Shown here: in pieces, positions 1 to 6,765 of the stretch
How the letters are laid out: each line of letters starts with the position of its first letter
Position numbering within the stretch: position 1 is the first letter of the stretch
DNA from: JANRKH01 sp033763595
GTDB taxonomy: Bacteria; Pseudomonadota; Alphaproteobacteria; Rickettsiales; Rickettsiaceae
Direction: 5' to 3'
NCBI GenBank assembly: GCA_033763595.1
Contig: JANRKH010000039.1
Coordinates: forward strand, 1 to 9,264
Length of the DNA stretch: 9,264 nucleotides
The notes under the pieces: generated by a model
The model's database searches: none
Told to the model about the DNA's origin: nothing
Seen by the model: the letters and a program-made list of their open reading frames with translations, nothing else
Made by a program: the position numbers and the translations under genes

Positions 1-1
1 T

Positions 2-1099
2 AAACTCATACTTGCTTATTTAGGAAAAGCAAAAACTCTTCAAAAGACAATAGAAGATGATAGATTGCTTAGTACAAAAACTAGTTTTTCCTCTTTCTCT
101 AAAAAAACTAAAATTACTAAAGAAGAAAAACTAGTAAGAGAACAAGAGATACTAGATTGTCTAAACAAAGCCTATGAAATCTCACAGGAGAAAAGCTTGC
201 TAAATTCAAATGAATTATCTCAAGATAATATTAATGCTATGAACAAGATGTTCGATGAGAGAAGTAAGTTACTAGAAAAGTTCAAAGATCTATCTCATGA
301 AGTAAATGCACTTAAAGAAGATGGTATTGACACTAGTACGATTGATAAAAACTTAAGCGACATCCAAACAAAAATTATAGAAGTATTAGAGGCATCCGAA
401 GAAAAAACACAAGAACTACTTGAGTCAAAAAGAGAAGGAAGAACATCACTAAGCTCTTCCTTAAGAATTACATCGAATGAAGATCTACAAAAACATCTTG
501 CACCTATTTATGAAATGATGGAACAAATGCGCCTTGACAACTTAAGACTAAGAGAGGAATTTGAGTTCGGAAAAAAAACATTAGAAGAGCAACAACTCAA
601 ATTAGAGTCATTAGAAGAAAAAGGTCAAATAGTATTAGAGAAAAACCAAGTATCTCTAGAAGACAAACTTGACGAGCAAGAAGAAATTGCCTCAGTAGGA
701 GAAGATCAAGCTTTACTTCCGAATCTAACGTCAGCACGTATAATACAAAATCAATATCGATCTCCGGTATCTAACAATACATCTATTGTTGCAAATGCTT
801 ATGAAGAGTCAATCAGAGATCAAAGAGATACAAACTCCTCTATGCATAAAACATATGTAATATCAAAAATAACATATGACAATCCTCTTCTTAACTTTCT
901 AGCAAAAGAGGAAAATAAAGAAATAGAAGAAAAAATCATACAAAAGCACGGAGCAAGGGACCTAAGCAAGCTGATAGATATTTTTGACCCTATAAATTCT
1001 ACAGAGCAGGATCGAGCAGAATCGCAGGCTACAGAGCCTTTGCCATTCTCCATACTTGGCAAAGTCCCAGAGGAGTCAAGCGAGCTCGACCAGGGGTAG
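2..1099 (+). CDS. Coiled-coil protein of unknown function, 5'-partial
   Basis: I do not recognise this protein. A TTG at 65 could serve as a start, but the same frame is open without a stop back to base 2, so the gene most likely begins outside the window and 365 residues are visible. The sequence is rich in Glu, Lys, Gln, Leu and Ser, and has no membrane segment or signal peptide in the visible part. Two stretches, about residues 78-145 and 160-230 of the visible part, have the charged, leucine-spaced look of coiled coils. The last 25 or so residues (TEPLPFSILGKVPEESS and on) are more GC-rich and contain an 8-bp inverted repeat at 1038-1045/1057-1064. It ends at TAG just before a repeat element. 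Large coiled-coil proteins without known domains are common among candidate effectors of Rickettsiales, but nothing here proves such a role. Confidence 0.75.
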   Translation, partial: KLILAYLGKAKTLQKTIEDDRLLSTKTSFSSFSKKTKITKEEKLVREQEILDCLNKAYEISQEKSLLNSNELSQDNINAMNKMFDERSKLLEKFKDLSHEVNALKEDGIDTSTIDKNLSDIQTKIIEVLEASEEKTQELLESKREGRTSLSSSLRITSNEDLQKHLAPIYEMMEQMRLDNLRLREEFEFGKKTLEEQQLKLESLEEKGQIVLEKNQVSLEDKLDEQEEIASVGEDQALLPNLTSARIIQNQYRSPVSNNTSIVANAYEESIRDQRDTNSSMHKTYVISKITYDNPLLNFLAKEENKEIEEKIIQKHGARDLSKLIDIFDPINSTEQDRAESQATEPLPFSILGKVPEESSELDQG

Positions 1100-1112
1100 T
1101 TGTGCTGACACA

Positions 1113-1186
1113 ATAGACCTATCCTAAAAACTCTACTCCTAGAGGTCTATTTGAAGAGTTTAATTCTAGAGACTTGGTCTAATATG
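1113..1186 (+). repeat. Composite repeat: B-type end joined to an A/D-type end
   Basis: Bases 1113-1136 match the left end of the B repeats (core TAGACCTMTCCTAAAAACTC), with one difference from the copy at 7977-8000. An inverted repeat ATAGACCT (1113-1120) / AGGTCTAT (1143-1150) closes a small hairpin. The rest, TTTAATTCTAGAGACTTGG, resembles the reverse of the left ends of D3 and A3 (ATACCAA..TCTCTAGAATTAAA). It looks like a short recombinant of two repeat families. It follows the stop of the upstream gene by 13 bases, and those bases form a small hairpin (TTGTG/CACAA, 1100-1113). Confidence 0.55.
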
Positions 1187-1210
1187 CTATTAGTGGCAAA
1201 AATACCTCTT

Positions 1211-1238
1211 TTGCGATTGTAATATATTAAAATATATT
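1211..1238 (+). promoter_or_regulatory. Candidate sigma-70 promoter for the 180-residue protein
   Basis: TTGCGA (1211-1216) is followed after 16 bases by TATATT (1233-1238), about 65 bases ahead of the ATG at 1305. The region is so AT-rich that a -10-like match is expected by chance, so this is only a candidate. The -35 match has four of six consensus bases. Confidence 0.3.
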
Positions 1239-1260
1239 AAAATAAAAATAAATATATTAA
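1221..1260 (+). repeat. Short AT tandem repeat, 10-bp unit
   Basis: AATATATTAA occurs at 1221-1230, 1231-1240 and 1251-1260, with a degenerate unit (AATAAAAATA) between. The period of 10 bp is close to one helical turn, so the A/T tracts are in phase, a pattern associated with bent DNA. It lies between the candidate -35 element and the start codon of the next gene. Confidence 0.6.
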
Positions 1261-1304
1261 ATTAATGTTATTATTTAGTGATAAATGCATAAATAGAGAA
1301 TTAT

Positions 1305-1847
1305 ATGATAGATATCACAAAACAAGCTACAAAAGATGCGCCAGTTCCACTCTTAAGTAATGTTCCTGGCATAGGCAATATACCCGAAAACGCAGATACT
1401 TCTAATACAGATCCTGCAAAGATTAGTATAACAAATATTTCATCAAAAGTTCTTTCAAGTCCGAGCGAGACGGAAACTGAACACGAAAAAGATCAAAAAG
1501 TTAATAAATGCTACGATAAGCTCGCAAAAGCAGGTGAATATATGATGTATGGGCTAAATGCAATGTTTTGGCCTTTATGGACAACGCTTATAAGGCCAGG
1601 TATTGAGATTCTAGTTGAATCCTCTGCATACGCAGCCACGAAAGCTGCTCTTGATATTGCTACAAATTTGAGTAGTGGTAAAAAAAATGATATAGCAGAA
1701 AAAGTTGCTGATGGAGCAGAGGCTGGGTTTAATGCAGTCGCAAATAAATTCGAAGAGGATCATGGGCATGGAGATAAAAAAGACCAAGAAGAAACGCATG
1801 GTAAAAATTCGTTACTAGGCGCTACTTCATCTACCGGAGACGACTAG
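1305..1847 (+). CDS. Hypothetical protein, 180 residues, one hydrophobic central segment
   Basis: I do not recognise a family. The ATG at 1305 is the first in frame and is preceded by a weak purine-rich stretch (AGAGAA) at a plausible distance. Residues 1-75 are polar and rich in Ser, Thr, Asn and Pro. Residues 79-120 are hydrophobic to amphipathic (YMMYGLNAMFWPLWTTLI, then Ala-rich helix) and could be a membrane-associated hairpin or amphipathic helix. The C-terminus (about 148-180) is highly charged with several His and Asp (EEDHGHGDKKD). There is no signal peptide. It lies between repeats and has no functional neighbour. A small secreted or membrane-associated lineage-specific protein is one possibility, offered only as inference. 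Codon use is AT-rich like the neighbouring genes and the frame is long for this composition, so I think it is real. Confidence 0.65.
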   Translation: MIDITKQATKDAPVPLLSNVPGIGNIPENADTSNTDPAKISITNISSKVLSSPSETETEHEKDQKVNKCYDKLAKAGEYMMYGLNAMFWPLWTTLIRPGIEILVESSAYAATKAALDIATNLSSGKKNDIAEKVADGAEAGFNAVANKFEEDHGHGDKKDQEETHGKNSLLGATSSTGDD

Positions 1848-1861
1848 ACATTTCGCAGAAA

Positions 1862-1872
1862 GATTTTGGTAT
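1862..1872 (+). repeat. Solo right end of a palindromic repeat
   Basis: GATTTTGGTAT matches the right terminus of the A and D1 elements (GATTTGGTAT) and directly precedes D1 with one base between. It is probably a remnant of a further element whose body is lost or was never present. Confidence 0.4.
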
Positions 1873-1873
1873 T

Positions 1874-2000
1874 ATACCAATTCCCATTTATAAATTATCC
1901 AACCGAATTTCGCGGGACTCACCTGTACGCAACTTTTTATGTACGCTAAAGCAGACTCGCCCTAAAATTCATGTGCCCTATTTATTCTGGGAAATGGTAT
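1874..2000 (+). repeat. Palindromic repeat D1 (about 127 bp)
   Basis: The ends are 13-bp inverted repeats with one mismatch: ATACCAATTCCCA (1874-1886) and TGGGAAATGGTAT (1988-2000). The core (1904-1975) contains GTACGC twice and ends with CCTAAAATTCAT; it is shared with D2 (3656-3729) and, inverted, with D3 (7110-7182). The ends, in contrast, are of the same type as the A elements. It lies between convergent genes and no reading frame is apparent in it. Confidence 0.7.
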
Positions 2001-2001
2001 T

Positions 2002-2106
2002 ATACCAAATCCCAGATTAAATAATACTAGGAGCGAGGAGCGAAGCCTACTACATGCTAGGTGAGCGACGAGCGACGAAGTAGTACTTAAAAATGGGATT
2101 TGGTAT
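2002..2106 (+). repeat. Palindromic repeat A1 (105 bp)
   Basis: Perfect 13-bp terminal inverted repeats, ATACCAAATCCCA (2002-2014) and TGGGATTTGGTAT (2094-2106), enclose imperfect inner complementarity (TTAAATAATACTA against TAGTACTTAA). The GC-richer core has GAGCGA units spaced 8-9 bp apart (GAGCGAGGAGCGAAG and GAGCGACGAGCGACGAAG). It is nearly identical to A2 exactly 1400 bp further on (103 of 105 bases). The RNA of either strand could fold into a long hairpin. It begins one base after D1. Confidence 0.85.
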
Positions 2107-2282
2107 TATATGTACTAGTTTTTCTGCAACAAGAGTCATGTATTTACAATGGTAATTTTCTGGTATTGTCTCATATCTATTTGAAATTAGACAGTGGTTG
2201 TGGGATTATGGTTTTTTTGGGATTACACTAATCAGGAGCCTTGCTTTACGTTTGGTATTATGTGTGATTTTTTCCTTATAAA
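2107..2282. other. Non-coding remainder between convergent genes
   Basis: I see no gene here. GGGATTA occurs twice (2201-2207 and about 2219-2225), and a solo repeat end TTTGGTATTAT stands at 2251-2261. No classical hairpin-plus-T-tract terminator is visible for either the gene ending at 1847 or the one ending at 2283; the A1 and D1 palindromes may serve that purpose. Confidence 0.4.
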
Positions 2283-3122
2283 TTACTTGTCAGTCATTCG
2301 TGTTTCATAAATACTTAAATGATAGTTTAACGCAGCTCCTACGATAAAAATAAAATTTATTATATAAAGAAATATTAAAGTAATCATTATACTTCCAAGT
2401 GATCCGTATACTAAACTAAACTGATTAAAATATAGAATATAACTTGAAAGTAGTCTTCCGCTTATCTGCCAGGCAATAGTAGTAAATATTGCTCCAGGAA
2501 TCATTTTAGTCCAGCTTAATTTTGCATTCGGAATAAAGGTATAAAAACTAAGCACGCAAAAAAACATACAAACAAAAACATATACAAATTTTGCATTAGA
2601 AGAGAAGTTTTTGAGTATATCCACCTTCGGAAAATGTAGAGATGATGCTAAAGATGGCATAAGAACAAATACAGTCATTATCACTACCAAGCATAAGCAA
2701 ATCGCTAAAAATTGTAAAATACTCAATAGTCTTCTAAAAATATATGGCGGTGGAGATTTGATACCAAAAATTCTATTTAATATTGTTCTTAGGCACTCAA
2801 GAAAAGATGATGCCGTCCATATCGTGCCTATAATAGCAAGATTCAGCAATCCATTGGGAGGTGCGCGCTTAAGTTCTTCGAATCTCAGTCTTAGCGAAGC
2901 TGCGGCATATTCAGGGCTTTGGTCTATAATAACTTCGATAAAATCCTTGCCTAAATCCGAAGCTCCAAGAAAGCTCGTTAGAGATAAGAAAAATACCAAA
3001 AAAGGGAATAGAGATAACATTACCATAAATGCCATGTATCCCGCGTGCTCAATTCCATCGAGTACTATAGCTCTTTTGATTGCAAGGTATAAAGAATGCA
3101 AGTATTTTTTCATTAGCGCCAT
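2283..3122 (-). CDS. YihY/BrkB (UPF0761) family inner-membrane protein
   Basis: This integral membrane protein belongs to the YihY/virulence-factor BrkB family, formerly misnamed ribonuclease BN. The biochemical function of the family is not settled. Its 279 residues are within the usual range. Six membrane segments are visible at about 29-51, 92-112, 134-156, 178-198, 208-230 and 242-266. Family landmarks are AFMVMLSLFPFLVF in segment 1, the W-x8-LRTILNRIFGI stretch (102-121), PGAIFTTIAWQ (209-219) and VYGSLGSIMITLIFLYI (238-254). Met1 and Met4 are both possible starts; neither has a clear Shine-Dalgarno sequence. The gene stands alone, flanked by the near-identical direct repeats A1 and A2. 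A plausible sigma-70 promoter lies about 45 bases upstream. Confidence 0.92.
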   Translation of the reverse strand: MALMKKYLHSLYLAIKRAIVLDGIEHAGYMAFMVMLSLFPFLVFFLSLTSFLGASDLGKDFIEVIIDQSPEYAAASLRLRFEELKRAPPNGLLNLAIIGTIWTASSFLECLRTILNRIFGIKSPPPYIFRRLLSILQFLAICLCLVVIMTVFVLMPSLASSLHFPKVDILKNFSSNAKFVYVFVCMFFCVLSFYTFIPNAKLSWTKMIPGAIFTTIAWQISGRLLSSYILYFNQFSLVYGSLGSIMITLIFLYIINFIFIVGAALNYHLSIYETRMTDK

Positions 3123-3164
3123 TTTAAATTGTTATTTCTAAGTCTATAAATATTGCTTTTGAAG

Positions 3165-3193
3165 CATATAGAGTCCACGGCATATTATGTTAA
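3165..3193 (-). promoter_or_regulatory. Candidate sigma-70 promoter of the YihY/BrkB gene
   Basis: On the minus strand TTAACA (3193-3188) is followed after exactly 17 bases by TATATG (3170-3165). The implied transcript start is near 3158, leaving a leader of roughly 35 bases before the ATG at 3122. The -35 element has one mismatch to consensus and the -10 element two. This is pattern matching only. Confidence 0.35.
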
Positions 3194-3401
3194 ATGGATT
3201 TGGTCGAAAATTATCCTTTGTAAAATCAATGTAATAAATTCAAAAATCAATTCCCATAACTTGGATGCACAGAGCCTACTCATTCAGACCAGCATTAGAA
3301 TTGAAGAGTTGTATTATTGAGTCTATAGCTACTTTAAGTATTGTCCATATTTTTATACTAAACACTATTCAACTAGTTTCTGGTAGCTCGCCTCTTACCT
3401 A
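3194..3401. other. Intergenic stretch without recognised content
   Basis: I see no convincing reading frame, RNA or repeat here. It forms the left part of the 656-base gap between the YihY/BrkB gene and rppH; the right part holds repeats A2 and D2. Confidence 0.4.
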
Positions 3402-3506
3402 ATACCAAATCCCAGATTAAATAATACTAGGAGCGAGGAGTGAAGCCTACTACATGCTAGGTGAGCGACGAGCGACAAAGTAGTACTTAAAAATGGGATT
3501 TGGTAT
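3402..3506 (+). repeat. Palindromic repeat A2 (105 bp)
   Basis: This is a same-orientation copy of A1, differing at only two positions (3441 T for C, 3477 A for G). The terminal 13-bp inverted repeats (ATACCAAATCCCA at 3402-3414, TGGGATTTGGTAT at 3494-3506) are intact. Together with A1 it brackets the YihY/BrkB gene. Confidence 0.85.
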
Positions 3507-3631
3507 AACACATAGAAGGATTCTTTTGCTTCTATCTAGTATGCTTTATCGCAAGATTTGGCATAATATCTAATACATACTTTAATTTCTAACTTAAACA
3601 AAAGAAGACACACGCCCCAAATCACATTTTG

Positions 3632-3653
3632 AAATGATCAAGTAAATGATCAA
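3632..3653 (+). repeat. Direct repeat of AAATGATCAA
   Basis: AAATGATCAA occurs at 3632-3641 and 3644-3653, a 12-bp period, and each copy contains the palindrome TGATCA. It could be an operator-like site or chance in AT-rich DNA; no adjacent promoter supports a regulatory role. Confidence 0.35.
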
Positions 3654-3655
3654 TA

Positions 3656-3757
3656 CGAATTGCGGCTTGACTCGGCCATACGAATCTATTGATATACGCT
3701 GAGAGCTGGCTTCCCCTAAAATTCATTTGTTCAGGTTTAATGCTAGAGATTTGGTAT
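3656..3757 (+). repeat. Repeat D2
   Basis: The core (3656-3729) aligns with the D1 core: a GAATT-CG-GACTC-like start, TACG repeated around an AT spacer, then AGAGCTGGC..CCCCTAAAATTCAT. The right end (TTTAATGCTAGAGATTTGGTAT, 3736-3757 split here only for description) is of the A/D terminal type. I cannot find a matching left terminus, so the element is probably truncated. It ends 22 bases beyond the stop codon of rppH. Confidence 0.6.
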
Positions 3758-3778
3758 TACTCCTCCTTAGGGGATCGA

Positions 3779-4279
3779 TTAAAAAATATGATCACTAAAT
3801 TCCTTGATTACTTCTAAATATAGTTTCTTTTTGAAGGGCACAATAATATCAGGGAGTTCATTTGCGTCGGCCCATTGCCAATCGCAAAATTCAGGAGATT
3901 TAGTATTAATATTAATATCAGAATCACTGCCTTCGAATTTAATCAAAAACCATTTCTGCCTTTGTCCTCGATAGTTCCCACCCCATAGTTTACTCACTAA
4001 ATAATCGGGCACATCGTAACAATACCAATTTTTGGTCTCCTTAATTATCTTGCCTTGATCAGTACCTATTTCCTCCCTCATTTCTCTAAATGCCGCCTTA
4101 CTCGGGGTTTCGCCTTGATTGATACCGCCTTGAGGCATTTGCCATGCTTTGGTTTTTGTGTCAATTCTCCTTGCGAGAAACACTTTCTTATCCGAATTAA
4201 TGATCATCATCCCAACACAAGGTCTATATGGTAGAGTCTCTTTGTTTGAATTGAAGTAATGTTCCTTTACAGCTGTCAT
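3779..4279 (-). CDS. rppH: RNA pyrophosphohydrolase RppH (Nudix hydrolase)
   Basis: Members of this family (also NudH; InvA in Rickettsia) remove pyrophosphate from 5'-triphosphorylated RNA, which triggers decay, and also hydrolyse diadenosine polyphosphates. They act in the cytoplasm and need divalent metal. The Nudix box is complete at residues 51-73: G51, E57, then REMREEIG (65-72), matching G-x5-E-x7-REUxEExGU. Other RppH hallmarks are YRPCVGMMI (18-26), WQMPQGGI (46-53) and YRGQRQKWFL (103-112). The length of 166 residues is typical. The start at 4279 lies 7 bases after the stop of the upstream gene, so it is probably the last gene of the operon. No strong Shine-Dalgarno sequence is seen. 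D2 lies just downstream. Confidence 0.95.
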   Translation of the reverse strand: MTAVKEHYFNSNKETLPYRPCVGMMIINSDKKVFLARRIDTKTKAWQMPQGGINQGETPSKAAFREMREEIGTDQGKIIKETKNWYCYDVPDYLVSKLWGGNYRGQRQKWFLIKFEGSDSDININTKSPEFCDWQWADANELPDIIVPFKKKLYLEVIKEFSDHIF

Positions 4280-4286
4280 CTAAATT

Positions 4287-5318
4287 TTAATTGTTTATTC
4301 TACTAATCTGAACAAGCTCAACATCATTCTTGCTAAGAGTTTTACACCAATCTGACAATACTCGCAATGTAATTGGGTACGAATTAGCATAACCAACTGC
4401 ATATCCACGCTCTTTTGCTATCTCAATTAAATGGTTCAGATTTTTAATGATAGAATCCGCATTGGGTATTATATCTATTACCGAATCTGAAAAAATTATG
4501 TTGGCTCTTGGTATATCAAGCTTAAAAAAGACATCAGGGTTTTCTTTGTTAAGGAACATTATCAAATTTTTTGAGCTAATAAGATTTGCAAGCTGTAAAA
4601 ACAACGCCTTACTTTCGGTAAAAACTTCCTTTTCATTTCCATACACTCCAATTATTCCATCAAAAGTTTCAATAATGCTATTGATTATTGCAAGATTTGT
4701 CTCAGAATCATTCTGAATAAGAATCGGATGCGGACCTGGATTGCTTTTTGGATAATCTTTGGGCTCGAATGGCAAATATATCAAAACCTCTCTATTAGAG
4801 GATATAGAAGTTTGGAATAAATTTTTTAAATCCTTGGTGTAAGATGAGAAACCTAATGTTATATTCTCATCTAACTTCAATGCTTCCTCAGTTAGATGTT
4901 TGTTAGTACCAAGGTTCGCAACAAGAATTGCGATTTTTGGCAAAGCTTTTTTTGGGTTTTTCTTTAAAGATGCTGTGTCTAAATTACTAGAAACTTCAGA
5001 TTTAAAATCATCAGTCTTTTCTTTTATTTGTGACGCAGTATCTTTTTCCATGAAAGAATTTGGATCATTTGTTTCTTTAATTAAATCATCAAGGCCCTTT
5101 TCAAGTTCCTCTTTTTTTAATTTTTCTATTTCATAGCCCTTGTCCATTGGCGAAGTAATATCTATTTTCTGAATTTGACCATGTGACTCTGCTAGGTTTA
5201 AATTTACATTTCTCTCGACGAATATTCCATATAGTAAAATTACTACCCAAACTATAAACAATAATATAGAGATATTAAAAAGGTATTTTTTAATCTGCGC
5301 CTTTGTGCTTTCTTTCAT
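4287..5318 (-). CDS. Divergent polysaccharide deacetylase-like protein (YibQ/DUF610 type)
   Basis: A 343-residue envelope protein. It has a short cytoplasmic N-terminus, one membrane segment (about 13-33), a Lys/Glu/Asp-rich linker (about 40-124), and a NodB-like barrel domain of the divergent polysaccharide deacetylase family (127-341). Recognised landmarks are PKIAILVANLG (127-137), REVLIYLPFEPKDYP (176-190) with NPGPH (193-197), GIIGVYG (221-227) and the end ELVQIS. The aspartate pair (IDDxG) and the His of the bacterial YibQ type are not present here (VANLG and IYLP instead), and the NYMG motif usual in alphaproteobacterial members is replaced by YGNEK. Metal-dependent hydrolysis is therefore doubtful. 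The start ATG overlaps the ctpA stop in ATGA, which suggests translational coupling. Position between ctpA and rppH supports the family call strongly. Confidence 0.88.
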   Translation of the reverse strand: MKESTKAQIKKYLFNISILLFIVWVVILLYGIFVERNVNLNLAESHGQIQKIDITSPMDKGYEIEKLKKEELEKGLDDLIKETNDPNSFMEKDTASQIKEKTDDFKSEVSSNLDTASLKKNPKKALPKIAILVANLGTNKHLTEEALKLDENITLGFSSYTKDLKNLFQTSISSNREVLIYLPFEPKDYPKSNPGPHPILIQNDSETNLAIINSIIETFDGIIGVYGNEKEVFTESKALFLQLANLISSKNLIMFLNKENPDVFFKLDIPRANIIFSDSVIDIIPNADSIIKNLNHLIEIAKERGYAVGYANSYPITLRVLSDWCKTLSKNDVELVQISRINN

Positions 5319-6634
5319 TGCTTTCTTTCCAAAATTATTATTCCCTGTAAAAGATCATATGCTCTAGCATACTGAAAATCAGTGTAATACTTCTCAGATT
5401 GGTTGCTGAGTAGATTTGATTTTTCATCTTTGCCAGAAGGGCCATCTTGAGCCGGTGGTTTATCGCTTTTCTCTTTTTCTGAGCGTTCATTTTTAATATG
5501 ATTCTTAAAAGAAGCCTCGGAGAATTTCAAGCTATCATCTTTGTTTTTTGGATATTCTGCCTTAGCCTGGTCTATTACAACATCAGGCAAAACGCCCTCT
5601 GCCTGTATGGATGATCCCTTTGGCGTATAATAAAGAGAGGTCGTCAACTTGCATGCAGACCTTGAATCTATGGGTGATAGAGTTTGAATGGATCCTTTCC
5701 CGTAAGTTTTAGTACCTAAAACTATCCCCCTGTTATTCTCTTTAAGAGCAGCAGCAACTATTTCAGATGCAGAAGCTGACCCGTCATTTACTAGAACCAC
5801 TAAGGGTAATTTAGGAGCTTTGTCTGAGTTCTGTGACGCTTTATACACAACCTCACTGGATATATTTCGGCCCTTTGTTGAAACAATAACGCCACTATCG
5901 ATAAAGTAATCTGATATGGCTACTGCCTGATCTAGTAAACCTCCTGGATTATTTCTTAGGTCTAGTATAATGCCTTTAACTTTGCCTTTATTTGTCGCTA
6001 TCAAGTCGGTCAAATTTTTCTTGAGCTCTTGCAACGCTTTCTCGGTAAATGAAGAGATTCTAATATATGCGATATTATTATCAAGATTTGCTTTTACTGC
6101 TTTAATTTTTACAAGCTCTCGCACCAATTCAAATTCTAAAGGTTTTGCTTCGTTATTTCTAACGATAGTAATTTTTACTTTAGTTCCAGGCTCGCCCCTA
6201 AGAGCAAGTACACCTTTGTTAAAGCCCAGGTTACTTACGAATTCATTGTTTATTTTTACAATTAAGTCGCCCGACTTGATGCCTGCCCTAAATGCAACTA
6301 GATCATCTATTGGAGAAATAACTTTAATTGCACCATTTTCGTATGCTATTTCAAGACCTAGGCCACCAAATTCACCTTTCGTACTTGCAACAAAATTTTC
6401 AAGATCCTCATCTGAAAAATAACTTGAATGTGGGTCAAGGGATGATAGCATGCCTTCTATAGCAGCATCAATAAGCTCTTGTTTGTTCGGCTCTTTTACA
6501 TAATCCTTCTCTATTTTTTCAAATACTTCCTTGAATTTTGAATAATGTTTTGCATTAGATTCTTTATTGTAAACAGAAAATGCTGTTAACGGTAGAATGA
6601 TTATTACAATTCCTAAATATCGAAAAATGTTCAT
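5315..6634 (-). CDS. ctpA: S41-family carboxy-terminal processing protease (CtpA/Prc)
   Basis: A periplasmic serine protease that trims or degrades proteins from their C-termini. The 439 residues comprise an N-terminal signal sequence or anchor (about 4-21), a helical region with DPHSSYFS (67-74), a PDZ domain (about 88-178; GGLGLEI and SGDLIVKIN) and the S41 catalytic domain. The catalytic pair is visible: Ser288 in DGSASASEIVA and Lys313 in TYGKGSIQ, 25 residues apart as in E. coli Prc. LDLRNNPGGLL (224-234) is the family's conserved loop. A polar, charged linker (about 360-410) precedes the C-terminus. It is the first gene of the ctpA-yibQ-like-rppH unit. The ATG at 6634 has no clear Shine-Dalgarno sequence, and I could not identify a convincing promoter upstream. 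Confidence 0.95.
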   Translation of the reverse strand: MNIFRYLGIVIIILPLTAFSVYNKESNAKHYSKFKEVFEKIEKDYVKEPNKQELIDAAIEGMLSSLDPHSSYFSDEDLENFVASTKGEFGGLGLEIAYENGAIKVISPIDDLVAFRAGIKSGDLIVKINNEFVSNLGFNKGVLALRGEPGTKVKITIVRNNEAKPLEFELVRELVKIKAVKANLDNNIAYIRISSFTEKALQELKKNLTDLIATNKGKVKGIILDLRNNPGGLLDQAVAISDYFIDSGVIVSTKGRNISSEVVYKASQNSDKAPKLPLVVLVNDGSASASEIVAAALKENNRGIVLGTKTYGKGSIQTLSPIDSRSACKLTTSLYYTPKGSSIQAEGVLPDVVIDQAKAEYPKNKDDSLKFSEASFKNHIKNERSEKEKSDKPPAQDGPSGKDEKSNLLSNQSEKYYTDFQYARAYDLLQGIIILERKQ

Positions 6635-6765
6635 CGTGACTAAACTAAAAAATGAGTTATGCTGTAAAAATATATTTGTCTTCTTACCACAATAGCTCTA
6701 CAAATCAAGAAATTTGCATAAAAGGCAAAGTTTTGTCTTTGTGGTGCGATCAGGATCATTACAGA

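Noticed and set aside
65..67. TTG at 65 as the start of the first gene
   Set aside because: The frame is open to the window edge with protein-like sequence before it (LILAYLGKAKTLQKTIEDD), and TTG is a rare start, so a start outside the window is more likely.
2611..3141. A 176-codon open frame on the plus strand
   Set aside because: It is antisense to the YihY/BrkB gene, whose family motifs are clear; the plus-strand product has no recognisable features.
4447..6422. Plus-strand frames of 78-150 codons across ctpA and the YibQ-like gene
   Set aside because: They are antisense shadows of well-supported genes, with no motif of their own.
6635..6700. Promoter of the ctpA unit
   Set aside because: Several AT-rich -10-like strings occur on the minus strand, but none has a convincing -35 element at 16-18 bases; I could not choose one.
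6726..6741. Hairpin CAAAG/CTTTG as a terminator
   Set aside because: The stem is only five pairs with no T-run on either strand, so there is no basis for a terminator call.
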